The translations under genes and the position numbers were made by a program. Positions 16,819-28,562 of a DNA stretch of 64,000 nt are shown one piece after another. Every line of letters starts with the position of its first letter. The first letter of the stretch is position 1. The notes under the pieces were generated by a model, which did no database searches, had not been told where the DNA came from, and saw only the letters and a program-made list of their open reading frames with translations. This stretch comes from an uncultured Prevotella sp. (GTDB taxonomy: Bacteria; Bacteroidota; Bacteroidia; Bacteroidales; Bacteroidaceae): assembly GCA_937889855.1 (NCBI GenBank), contig CALBYK010000160.1, forward strand, positions 33,438-97,437. The letters run 5' to 3'.

Positions 16819-17742
16819 TCAGAGAGCGAGAATATCCGCTTCGGTGAGTCCTGTGGAGGTCATGATTTGTTCTGCGGGAAGTCCGAGACTTTTAAGTTTT
16901 CTTGCAATTTCTGTGGCTTTAGAGCGTTCGCCTTCAGCTCTTCCTTCAGCTCTTCCCTCAGCTCTTCCCTCGGCTCTTCCCTCGGCACGGCCTTGCTCAA
17001 GTCCCTCGGCGCGCGCGTTGCCGAGCACGTCGTTTTGTATCATCACGGCGTTGACGTGCTCGTCGTAGGCATAGCGTTCGGCGTCGCTCATGGAGTAGTA
17101 TTGCAGTTTCTCGCGAGCCTCGCGCAGTCCGGGGGCAGTTGTCTTCTCGTTGATGACTCCCTCCTTTAGGTAGCGCATCCATTCCTCAAGCGGCGACTTC
17201 GCCACCTCATTGAAGTTGTTGACACGCACAAGGTAATAGGTAGGGAATATCTCCGACGGAAATTTCTGCTTTATGGCTCCCTCCTCTTTAGTGCTTATCA
17301 CTAAGTGGTCTTTTGTATGCACGCCCACAAAATTGTTCTGTCCTATATACAGATAGTCGGAGCCGCGCCCAAGGTCGAAATACAGTATACTGATGGAGTA
17401 TACCTTCTTCACCTCCTTATACGTATTGCCGAGCTTGATGTGCTCGGTTATTGCCTTTGCCACGCCATAGAGTATGCGCTCAAGATAGTACAGCTCGCTC
17501 GTGTTCTGCACCTCGACGATGATAATCTCACCCTTGGAGTTTTTCGCCTTTATGTCCACGCGGTTGAACTTGTCGTCGGCTGCCTGCTGGTTGCCCTCAC
17601 TCTCAAGAATCTCCATTATCTCCACCTTCTCGCCGAGGAACACGGTGAGGAACCCCTCCAGCACCCCGAAGTTGGCTTTCTGTCTGAGCAGTCGCTTTAT
17701 CGCCCAGTCAAACCGTATGCATTTATCTCTCAGTGTATTCAT
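16819..17742 (-). CDS. Rpn/PDDEXK-type nuclease (putative transposase family)
   Basis: A 307-residue protein. The N-terminal PD-(D/E)XK domain has the pattern DWAIKRLLRQKANFGVLEGF, then D (NRVDIKAKN) and E-x-Q (IIIVEVQNTS), then RILYGVAKAITEHIKLGN. The C-terminus carries about five AEGR repeats encoded by 12-bp tandem repeats, then a helical tail (EIARKLKSLGLPAEQIMTST). Rpn proteins are recombination-promoting nucleases annotated as transposase-like; the multicopy nature is family knowledge. It lies 44 bases from the 178-bp inverted unit. Confidence 0.9.
   Translation of the reverse strand: MNTLRDKCIRFDWAIKRLLRQKANFGVLEGFLTVFLGEKVEIMEILESEGNQQAADDKFNRVDIKAKNSKGEIIIVEVQNTSELYYLERILYGVAKAITEHIKLGNTYKEVKKVYSISILYFDLGRGSDYLYIGQNNFVGVHTKDHLVISTKEEGAIKQKFPSEIFPTYYLVRVNNFNEVAKSPLEEWMRYLKEGVINEKTTAPGLREAREKLQYYSMSDAERYAYDEHVNAVMIQNDVLGNARAEGLEQGRAEGRAEGRAEGRAEGRAEGERSKATEIARKLKSLGLPAEQIMTSTGLTEADILAL
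16931..16990. repeat. 12-bp tandem repeats inside the Rpn-type gene
   Basis: Five units of CC(T/C)TC(A/G)GCTCTT-type sequence on the plus strand, encoding A-E-G-R (or variants) on the minus strand. Copy-number change would alter linker length without shifting the frame. Confidence 0.85.
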
Positions 17743-17893
17743 ATCGCAAATTGTATTATTGGAACATCACCATGCAAACTTACATAAAAAAGTTGAATAT
17801 TTGCAGCGTTTTGTCAGACTATTTATGTAATTTTGTTGCAGAAACATATTGTACGCTACCTCGACCGTTGAATAACTTAAAACCAGCAATTCT

Positions 17894-18409
17894 ATGACAA
17901 CCCACGAAATATTCATGCTAACAGCCTTCGTCTCAACAGGCATCTTCCTCATGCAGTTCATAATGTCAGTATTCTTTGGCGGGTTCGACATTGATGTCGA
18001 CGGCGATGCCAATGCCGATTTCGACCTCGGCAGTTTCTTCTCGTTCAAGGGTATGGTGCACTTCCTTATAGGCTTCGGCTGGACAAAAGTGCTCTTTCCG
18101 GACGACGGGTGGTACACGTTTGCCATAGCCGTGGTCGTGGGATTGGTATTTATGATAGCATTGTTCTATAGCTACCTGCTTGCCTTCCGCCTGCAGAACC
18201 TGCGCAAGCCAGAGCGTGCTGACGCACTCGTGGGCAGGGTAGGGCGCATCTATATCAACGAGGGCGACGGACGCTACACCATATTCGTTGAGCGCGACGG
18301 GGCTGAGCGCGAGCTTGATGTCGTGTCGGAGTCGGGCAGGACCGACTACAAGACCGACGAGAGGGTGACTATAGAAAGATATGCGCAGAACAAATATTAT
18401 ATAGCATAA
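17894..18409 (+). CDS. NfeD-like membrane protein with C-terminal OB-fold
   Basis: A 171-residue protein with three hydrophobic segments (about 7-28, 53-68, 77-100) and a C-terminal soluble part with OB-type signature ADALVGRVGRIYINEGDGRY...VTIERY. An acidic loop FDIDVDGDANADFD follows the first helix. NfeD-like proteins are partners of SPFH proteins, and the flotillin gene starts 21 bases downstream, the same pairing as YuaF-YuaG. A TAATTTTG -7 element at 17828-17835 may begin the operon. Confidence 0.85.
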   Translation: MTTHEIFMLTAFVSTGIFLMQFIMSVFFGGFDIDVDGDANADFDLGSFFSFKGMVHFLIGFGWTKVLFPDDGWYTFAIAVVVGLVFMIALFYSYLLAFRLQNLRKPERADALVGRVGRIYINEGDGRYTIFVERDGAERELDVVSESGRTDYKTDERVTIERYAQNKYYIA

Positions 18410-18430
18410 CCAATAAAACCAAATACTATT

Positions 18431-20068
18431 ATGGAAACAAACATTCTCATTCTCGCAGCCGTGCTCGTTGTGGTCATCGTGCTGGGTATTGTCGGTGTGC
18501 TCTCGCGCTACCGCAAGTGCAAATCCGACGAGGTGCTCGTTGTATACGGTAAGACCGGTGGCGCAAAGTCGGCCAGGCTCTATCATGGCGGCGCCGCATT
18601 CGTGTGGCCTATCATCCAGGGCTACGACTTCCTCTCAATGAAGCCGATGCAGATTGACTGCAAGCTCACGGGCGCCATCTCCGCACAGAACATCCGTGTC
18701 GACGTGCCAACGACAATCACCGTCGCCATCAGCACCGACCCCGAGGTGATGCAGAACGCCGCAGAGCGTATGCTCGGACTCTCTATGGACGACAAGCAGA
18801 ACCTCATCACCGACGTCGTTTACGGCCAGATGCGTCTTGTCATCGCCGATATGACTATCGAGGAGTTGAACTCCGACCGCGACAAGTTCCTCTCGAAGGT
18901 GAAGGACAACATCGACACCGAGCTGCGCAAGTTTGGTCTCTATCTGATGAACATCAACATCAGCGACATCCGCGACGCTGCCAACTATATCGTCAACCTC
19001 GGAAAGGAGGCAGAGTCGAAGGCACAGAACGAGGCTCAAGCTAACATCGAGGAGCAGGAGAAACTCGGTGCCATAAAGATTGCTAACCAGATAAAGGAGC
19101 GCGAGACGCGCGTGGCAGAGACGCGCAAGGATCAAGAGGTGGCAATCGCCGCCACACGCAAGGAGCAGGAGATTTCCGTGGCACAGACCGACAAGGAGCG
19201 TGTGTCGCAGGTGGCTCTCGCCAATGCCGACAAGGAGTCGCAGGTGGCTCGTGCCGAGGCGGAGAAGAACATCAACGTGGAGCAGGCCAACACCGCTAAG
19301 GAGAGCCGCATCGCCGAGCTCAACTCCGACATGGAGATAAAGCAGGCAGAGGCTAAGAAGAAGGCTGCCATCGGACGCAACGAGGCTCAGAAAGAGATAG
19401 CCCTCTCCAATGCCCAGCTCTCCGTGACGCAGGCCAACGCCGACAAGGAGGCTGGCGAGGCAGCAGCACGCTCGGAGGCTGCCGTGCAAACCGCACGCGA
19501 GAAGGCGCAGAAGGATGTAGAGGAGGCAAAGGCGCTGAAGGTGGAGTCGTCTCTCAAGGCGGAGAAGATTGTGCCTGCCGAGATTGCCAAGCAGGAGGCC
19601 ATCCTCCAGGCCGATGCCGTGGCAGAGAAGATTACTCGTGAGGCTGAGGCAAAGGCAAAGGCTACGCTCGCCCAGGCTGAGGCTGAGGCAAAGGCTATAC
19701 GCATGAAACTCGAGGCTGAGGCTGAGGGTAAGAAGATGTCGCTGCTTGCCGAGGCGGACGGATTCCAGGCTATGGTGAAGGCTGCCGAGTCGAACCCTGC
19801 CATCGCCATTCAGTACAAGATGGTCGATCAGTGGAAGGAGATTGCCGGCGAGCAGGTCAAGGCGTTCGAGAAGATGCAGCTCGGCAACGTCACGGTGTTC
19901 GACGGTGGCGACGGCGCGACAAGCAACTTCCTCAATTCGCTCGTTAAGACTGTGGCACCAAGTCTCGGCGTGCTCGACCAGCTACCCATCGGTGAGACGA
20001 TTAAGAGAATCGTGCATCCTGGAGATAAGGACGACAATAATGACGGGAAAAAACAATCAGCAGAGTAA
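18431..20068 (+). CDS. Flotillin-like SPFH-domain protein
   Basis: A 545-residue protein. An N-terminal membrane hairpin (NILILAAVLVVVIVLGIVGV) is followed by an SPFH domain to about residue 195. A long alanine/glutamate-rich coiled coil (about 195-440, many EAxAKA repeats) and a conserved C-terminal segment (LLAEADGFQAMVKAAE...) follow. Flotillins form large membrane assemblies and organise membrane domains; the NfeD-like partner is encoded just upstream. The reading frame opposite the coiled coil is open but is a compositional artefact. Confidence 0.93.
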   Translation: METNILILAAVLVVVIVLGIVGVLSRYRKCKSDEVLVVYGKTGGAKSARLYHGGAAFVWPIIQGYDFLSMKPMQIDCKLTGAISAQNIRVDVPTTITVAISTDPEVMQNAAERMLGLSMDDKQNLITDVVYGQMRLVIADMTIEELNSDRDKFLSKVKDNIDTELRKFGLYLMNINISDIRDAANYIVNLGKEAESKAQNEAQANIEEQEKLGAIKIANQIKERETRVAETRKDQEVAIAATRKEQEISVAQTDKERVSQVALANADKESQVARAEAEKNINVEQANTAKESRIAELNSDMEIKQAEAKKKAAIGRNEAQKEIALSNAQLSVTQANADKEAGEAAARSEAAVQTAREKAQKDVEEAKALKVESSLKAEKIVPAEIAKQEAILQADAVAEKITREAEAKAKATLAQAEAEAKAIRMKLEAEAEGKKMSLLAEADGFQAMVKAAESNPAIAIQYKMVDQWKEIAGEQVKAFEKMQLGNVTVFDGGDGATSNFLNSLVKTVAPSLGVLDQLPIGETIKRIVHPGDKDDNNDGKKQSAE

Positions 20069-20081
20069 ATAAAATAAATAG

Positions 20082-20127
20082 CGGCATTACACGAGTTTTA
20101 AATCTCGTGTAATGCCGTTAATTTCTT
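20082..20127 (+). terminator. Terminator after the flotillin gene
   Basis: Perfect 14-bp stem CGGCATTACACGAG / CTCGTGTAATGCCG with an 8-base loop, followed by TTAATTTCTTTC. Confidence 0.8.
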
Positions 20128-20176
20128 TCTGATTTTTTGTACCTTTGTCCCCATATTCATAATATTTATTAACGTC

Positions 20177-21487
20177 ATGTCAAATTCAGCAGAAAATCTC
20201 TACCAACTTGACGGTAGAGTGCCGTTGGGGAAAGCCCTTCCTTTCGGTCTTCAGCATGTGCTGGCAATGTTTGTCAGCAACATCGCGCCGATAATGATCC
20301 TTGCCAGTGCCATCGGACTGGACAAGTCGGTTAGTGCGGTGCTCATCCAGAACTGTATGGTGATTGCCGGTATCGGCACGCTCGTGCAGCTCTATCCTGT
20401 GTGGCGCGTCGGCTCGCGCCTGCCTATCGTGATGGGCATTTCGTTCACGTTCCTCTCGCTCGCCATCAGCATCGGTGGGGCCTACGGCATGGGTACGCTC
20501 ATCGGCGCCGTCATCGTGGGCGGTGTGCTTGAGGGATTGCTCGGACTCTTCGCCAAGTATTGGATAAAGCTCATTCCGCATGTGGTGGCAGCCACCGTCG
20601 TCACGGCAATCGGCTTTTCTCTTCTGCCAGTTGGCGCAAATTCATTCGCCGGAGGTCAGGGCGCTGCCGATTTCGGCAGTCTAAACAACTGGATTGTCGG
20701 CAGTGTCACGCTTCTTGCCTGCCTCCTTTGCCAGGTTTTCGCCAAAGGCTTTCTTCGTTCGCTCTCCGTTCTTGTAGGACTTATCGTCGGCTACATTCTC
20801 GCCCTATTCATGGGAATGGTCGACTACAGCGGACTCACTGGAATTTCAATCATAGCTCTTCCTAAGCTGCTTCCTTTCACACCCGAGTTCAACATCGGAG
20901 CCATTCTATCCGTCACTGCCGTATATCTTGTTTCAGCCACAGAGACTATCGGCGACACTTCTGCCCTCTGTAACAGTGCCTTGAAGCGCAATCCTCACAA
21001 GAAGGAGATGGGTGCCGCCATCTGCTGCGACGGTTTTGTAAGCTCCGTGTCTGGACTTTTCGGTTGTACGCCAATCACATCATTCAGCCAGAACGTGGGC
21101 CTGGCAGCCATGTCGGGCGTTGTCAACCGATTCACCATCGGTGTGGGAGCCGTGGTGATGATTCTCGGCGGTGTGTTCCCGGCAGTGGGCTACGTGCTGA
21201 CGACAATTCCGCAGTCGGTGCTCGGCGGCTGCACCATCATGATGTTCGGCAGCATCCTCTATGCCGGATTCGGCATGATGGCACGCTCGGGATTCTCGCA
21301 GCGCAATATGATTATCGTGAGCCTCTCGCTCTCGGTGGGTCTCGGCTTCACCCAGGCAACCGGTATGTTCGCCATCTTCCCCGAGATTGTGCGCACGGTG
21401 TTTGCCGACAACTGCGTGGCAGTGGTGTTCCTGCTCGCCGTGGTGCTCAACCTGCTGTTGCCTAAGGAGAAAGAAATAGCAGAGTGA
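20177..21487 (+). CDS. NCS2-family nucleobase:cation symporter (uracil/xanthine permease)
   Basis: A 436-residue inner-membrane transporter with the 12-14 hydrophobic segments of the NAT/NCS2 family. It has FGLQHVLAMFVSNIAPIMIL at the start, SATETIGDTSALCNSALKRN in TM8, and the family motif region FSQNVGLAAMSGVVNRF. It imports a purine or pyrimidine base; xanthine versus uracil cannot be decided safely by eye. TACCTTTG (20140-20147) lies upstream as a -7 element. It is followed by a palindromic spacer that may terminate transcription. Confidence 0.92.
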   Translation: MSNSAENLYQLDGRVPLGKALPFGLQHVLAMFVSNIAPIMILASAIGLDKSVSAVLIQNCMVIAGIGTLVQLYPVWRVGSRLPIVMGISFTFLSLAISIGGAYGMGTLIGAVIVGGVLEGLLGLFAKYWIKLIPHVVAATVVTAIGFSLLPVGANSFAGGQGAADFGSLNNWIVGSVTLLACLLCQVFAKGFLRSLSVLVGLIVGYILALFMGMVDYSGLTGISIIALPKLLPFTPEFNIGAILSVTAVYLVSATETIGDTSALCNSALKRNPHKKEMGAAICCDGFVSSVSGLFGCTPITSFSQNVGLAAMSGVVNRFTIGVGAVVMILGGVFPAVGYVLTTIPQSVLGGCTIMMFGSILYAGFGMMARSGFSQRNMIIVSLSLSVGLGFTQATGMFAIFPEIVRTVFADNCVAVVFLLAVVLNLLLPKEKEIAE

Positions 21488-21500
21488 TTATCTTGACAAA

Positions 21501-21549
21501 GTTATCTTTACATATAGTAGGAGGGTATGGCATCCTTGCCATACCCTCT
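21501..21549. repeat. Hairpin related to the 102-bp element
   Basis: TTATCTTTACATATAGTAGG (from 21502) matches the left flank of the element at 8481. It is followed by a stem GAGGGTATGGC / GCCATACCCTC. It probably doubles as a terminator after the permease gene. Confidence 0.6.
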
Positions 21550-21626
21550 TATAGATTGCCGCTTATATATAAATATGATTATAATCATATACTTAATAAT
21601 ATAAAAATCTTTAATTAGACTTATTT

Positions 21627-24600
21627 ATGGAAAAATTGGACATTATGCTTTGCGCGATGATGCTCGGCACCACCACAGCTATGGCACAAGTGCAGTTTAC
21701 CTCCTTGTCCGACCAAGGTGTAGTGAAGAATGTCTCGCCTAATGGAGTGTATGTTGTCGGCAATGCCGGCAGTTATGGTGACGATGCTTTGTCGTCGTTT
21801 GTATGGAATTCGACAACCGGTGATTTGAGTTGGAACACCAATTCTGATGACGATGATAACAGTGGTCAGTTCCTCGGTGTGAACGACAATGGATGCATCG
21901 TCGGTTCAATGAAGGACAAGAACCTGAAACGTGATTATCCTGCAACCGACTGGAGCGATGCCTATACACTGACATTCCGTTCTGCTGCCTTGTGGAAAAA
22001 CGGAACGGTGACCAAACTGGGTGTCGGCGACTTGACGGCCGACGACTTCGACGAGGATGGTGACGGCAGTTATGCTGTTGCGGTGTCTGCTGATGAGTCG
22101 GTGGTGGCTGGTTATATATATAAGTACTATATGCCGACTGTCCCGTGTGGGTGGAAGTGGAACGCAACCGACTCTAAGTATGAGTATTTCAACTATAAGG
22201 TTCCTTCAGGTGCGATAGGCTCCGTCAACGCTCTTTCAGCTGATGGCAACGTAGCTGCGGGAGTGATAAGCTATGGTGGCGTAAAGCGCCCCGTAGTGTG
22301 GACATCGACCGACCAGAATCCTAAGGAGCTGCTGCTCGGCATGGAGGCTTCATCGTCCGCCATCTGGGATGCCAGTGCTACATCAGTAAGCGCAAGCGGA
22401 AAGTATGTGTTGTTGTATATCACAGGTCCAAAGTCGCACATGGCTTTGTATGACACAACGACCGGCAACTATACGGAAGTGCCTGTGGAGAATGTGAGCA
22501 GCCTTAAGACGCTGGCTGTAGACGACAATGGAAACTTCTTCTGCCGCATATCCAACAGCATTGACTATACAGATAAGACTTTCTACTACTCGTTCGCTGA
22601 CAAGTCGCTCATTGCCTTGGAGTATTTTGCCAGTGTGTATGCGCCAGGTGTCGATGCAAAACTTTATAATGAAAGTTCAATACCGGCGGCAGTGTCGGCT
22701 GACGGTACGGTGGTCATAGGCAACGACTCCCGCGACAATTCTTCATGGTGCCTCAAGCGCAATCTCGAGGGTGTAGTGGCTCCAACTGCAAGTAATGTGG
22801 AAACCCACTTCACAGGTGTCGGTAAGATGGCTGTCACCTACGACAAGGTTGCAGATATACCAGAAGGTCTGACATTGAAGTCGTACGATCTCTATGTCGA
22901 TAATGATAAAGAGGCAAGCAATGCTGCCGACAAGAGCGCGCGCTTTGACATCGAGTTGGAAGCCGGCTCACACAGCATGTTTGTCAAGGCGGTATACGAC
23001 AAGGACGGCAAGGAAGTGGAGTCGGACAAGTCGGCCGAGGTGAAAGTGGCAGTGCCCGACTCATACTCTATGCCTCTGAGGGAGAACTTCGAGTCGTCAA
23101 GCTTCGACTCCAATTTCTGGACGCGCGAGCTTGTGGATGGCAATAGCAGCGAGGTGCTCTTGTGGAACGTGTCGGGAGGCGACTATCAGGACAACACCTA
23201 TTTCGCCAATGTCACCAACACAGCCTACAGCCCTTACAAGGCAACGCTCACATCGCGCTTCATCAGCGCCGACAAGGACGGCAAGGCTCCTTACCTCACA
23301 TTCTATGCGATGCGCAAGGATGTGAACACTGTGCAGCAGAATCTTAATTCGGACGCTCTTTCTGTTGAATATTCCACTGACGGCGAGACATGGAACGCGC
23401 TCCGCACAATATGGGCAGACGAGACTAATATGTATAACTGGGCATTCTACCGCGTAGACCTCAAGGATCTTGCCGGTAAGGACTTCCAGTTGCGTTTTGT
23501 GGCAAGTGGTGATGGATTTGCCACATTGCGCTGGGCTCTCGACTATATCAATGTGGACACCGAATATAGCGGTGCCACTCCCGAAGGCGTGCGCCTCGTC
23601 AAGAACGGCAACTCTGCCAAGGTGGAGTGGAAGAACAACATAGGTGCCTATGAGGTGAGTCGTCTGAACAACTCAAACGTCATAACCGACTATAACGTGG
23701 GCAACGGCGGTAGTCCGATGATGACGGCTGTTGATTTCCCAGCCGACAAGATGAAGGATTATGTTGGGATGTGCATCACTTCTGTAAGCGACTTCATCTA
23801 CGACGCGCCCAACTATTATGGCGGCGAGACCAACAACACTAAAGCCGAGGTCTTTGTCTATGCCGACGGCGAGAAGGTGGCTACTGGCAAATTTGCCGAC
23901 GACTGCGCAACGGAAGCCACAAGTTCTGTGGCTCCTCTCGATAAGGCAGTTAAGATAGAGGCAGGCAAGAGCTATCGCGTTGCTGTGCGAATATACGACT
24001 ATGATGCAGACCAGACTCCGCTCTATTATCAGTCGGGCAATACCAATCCCGAATACAAGACAGGTGAGACCGACCTCTATTCGGAGGACGAAGGCGTGAC
24101 ATGGAGTACTATATATGAGTTCAACAAGGATGACAACGATCCTAACCGTGCCTATTGCGTATGGCCTATACGCATTAACATCACAGAGGATGCCATTCTG
24201 CCTGAGGCTTCGCGTCTCAATGGCAACCTTGTGGCATGCAATGTGCTGGAGAACGGCGAGTCGGTGAACACCTTGCCGGTGTATGCAGCCAACAGCAGCT
24301 ATGTTGTCGACAACTATGTAGAGGGAGCCGAGTATCGTGTGCAGGCCTTCTACAACGACTGCAGCGTGTCGGCGGAGTCGGATGCCGCGTCGGTGGTTGT
24401 CACCGCTATCAGTGCAAACCGCTTAGGTGGAAATATAGGTGTGGCTGTCGATGCTGTAGGCAAGACTATCGCTGTCAACGGTCGCTTCGACAATGCAACG
24501 GTTGTTGATGTTGCCGGCAATGTGTTGCTGACAACTTCGTCTTCAGTGATTAATACTAATAGCCTTCCTGCCGGTGTATATATACTTAATGTAGTGAAGG

Positions 24601-24638
24601 ACGGCAAGAAGAATGTGTATAAGGTTGCCGTAAAGTAA
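21627..24638 (+). CDS. Large secreted protein with T9SS-like C-terminal domain
   Basis: A 1003-residue exported protein with an atypical but plausible signal segment (MEKLDIMLCAMMLGTTTAMAQ). The N-terminal third repeats the pattern (V/A)SADG/DESVVAG found in bacterial surface beta-propeller-like repeats. The middle (about 490-650) resembles a MAM/adhesin-type jelly roll ('LRENFESSSFDSNFW', 'APYLTFYAMRK', 'FQLRFVASGDGFATLRWALD'). The last roughly 65 residues (GKTIAVNGRFDNATVVDVAG ... LPAGVYILNVVKDGKKNVYK) look like a Por/T9SS type-A sorting domain. It is likely surface-exposed or released; ligand unknown. Confidence 0.82.
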   Translation: MEKLDIMLCAMMLGTTTAMAQVQFTSLSDQGVVKNVSPNGVYVVGNAGSYGDDALSSFVWNSTTGDLSWNTNSDDDDNSGQFLGVNDNGCIVGSMKDKNLKRDYPATDWSDAYTLTFRSAALWKNGTVTKLGVGDLTADDFDEDGDGSYAVAVSADESVVAGYIYKYYMPTVPCGWKWNATDSKYEYFNYKVPSGAIGSVNALSADGNVAAGVISYGGVKRPVVWTSTDQNPKELLLGMEASSSAIWDASATSVSASGKYVLLYITGPKSHMALYDTTTGNYTEVPVENVSSLKTLAVDDNGNFFCRISNSIDYTDKTFYYSFADKSLIALEYFASVYAPGVDAKLYNESSIPAAVSADGTVVIGNDSRDNSSWCLKRNLEGVVAPTASNVETHFTGVGKMAVTYDKVADIPEGLTLKSYDLYVDNDKEASNAADKSARFDIELEAGSHSMFVKAVYDKDGKEVESDKSAEVKVAVPDSYSMPLRENFESSSFDSNFWTRELVDGNSSEVLLWNVSGGDYQDNTYFANVTNTAYSPYKATLTSRFISADKDGKAPYLTFYAMRKDVNTVQQNLNSDALSVEYSTDGETWNALRTIWADETNMYNWAFYRVDLKDLAGKDFQLRFVASGDGFATLRWALDYINVDTEYSGATPEGVRLVKNGNSAKVEWKNNIGAYEVSRLNNSNVITDYNVGNGGSPMMTAVDFPADKMKDYVGMCITSVSDFIYDAPNYYGGETNNTKAEVFVYADGEKVATGKFADDCATEATSSVAPLDKAVKIEAGKSYRVAVRIYDYDADQTPLYYQSGNTNPEYKTGETDLYSEDEGVTWSTIYEFNKDDNDPNRAYCVWPIRINITEDAILPEASRLNGNLVACNVLENGESVNTLPVYAANSSYVVDNYVEGAEYRVQAFYNDCSVSAESDAASVVVTAISANRLGGNIGVAVDAVGKTIAVNGRFDNATVVDVAGNVLLTTSSSVINTNSLPAGVYILNVVKDGKKNVYKVAVK

Positions 24639-24655
24639 TCTTGCGGAAGATGTAA

Positions 24656-24732
24656 CTGGGAGAGGGGCGTATCGTCCCCGACATTGCAGAATCATACGCT
24701 TGCGTGTCGGGGATGGGACGCCCCTCTCACAG
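24656..24732. terminator. Long imperfect hairpin after the secreted protein gene
   Basis: CTGGGAGAGGGGCGTATCGT (from 24656) pairs imperfectly with ...GGGACGCCCCTCTCACAG, with inner arms TCCCCGACA/TGTCGGGGA. It belongs to the same GGGAGAGGGGCG family as 25186 and the hairpin at 3663. Confidence 0.6.
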
Positions 24733-25185
24733 TTTATAATTAATAATGATAGTGCATTAACTAATAATATTGAGAAAAATTCTCAACAATACGACCACAA
24801 CAGAACTTGCCATTATACATAAATCCCATAATTCAGACCTCAATGCAAGTCTGAGGCTTTTCTGTCTTCTTCTACTTAAGTTGACTGACAATATGGTGCT
24901 AATCCATATAAAGCAAATAAAAACAGCATGTAAAAATGTACATCCAGATTGCATTTGTCACATACATAATTAAGCCACTTATGCAAAAGGCGATAGATAT
25001 CCATTCATGCAATATTTTCATCGTGTTTAGTTGATACTTGGTTAGTCTTGCCACGGACTTTATCGGGTGAGCCGAACATTGCTTTGAGAAAAATTTAACG
25101 GACTATTGATAATTATCTACAAGTTTCCATAAATCACTTTCTAATCACATGCAATATCATTTTCTCCGCAAATTTACGGAGAATA
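24733..25185. other. AT-rich spacer without recognisable genes
   Basis: About 450 bases between convergent genes. It contains a short hairpin TCTCCG/CGGAGA (25163-25182) and no open frame with ribosome site or family resemblance. Confidence 0.5.
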
Positions 25186-25222
25186 AATTGGGAGAGGGGG
25201 CGTTTCGCCCCCTCTCCCAATT
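25186..25222 (-). terminator. Perfect 17-bp hairpin after the beta-galactosidase gene
   Basis: AATTGGGAGAGGGGGCG / CGCCCCCTCTCCCAATT with a TTT loop, ending 3 bases from the beta-galactosidase stop codon. Confidence 0.75.
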
Positions 25223-25225
25223 ATG

Positions 25226-28408
<3,183 letters not shown>

Positions 28409-28562
28409 TTAGGCTTTTGGCTACAAAATTACGGAAAATAAGTGATATGCGTGCATTAACGAGGCGCTAATGAACTAAAACTGTGCCATAAATGAATTAT
28501 AAATGGTAGGTTTACGTGCCGAAAAGTGTAACTTTGCACTCGATAAAACAACAACATTGAAT

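Noticed and set aside
18635..19489. Open minus-strand frame of 284 codons opposite the flotillin coiled coil
   Set aside because: It mirrors the biased Ala/Glu codons of the coiled coil and has no ribosome site or family resemblance.
24770..24973. 67-codon frame in the AT-rich spacer
   Set aside because: No start context, promoter or recognisable sequence; chance frame in AT-rich DNA.
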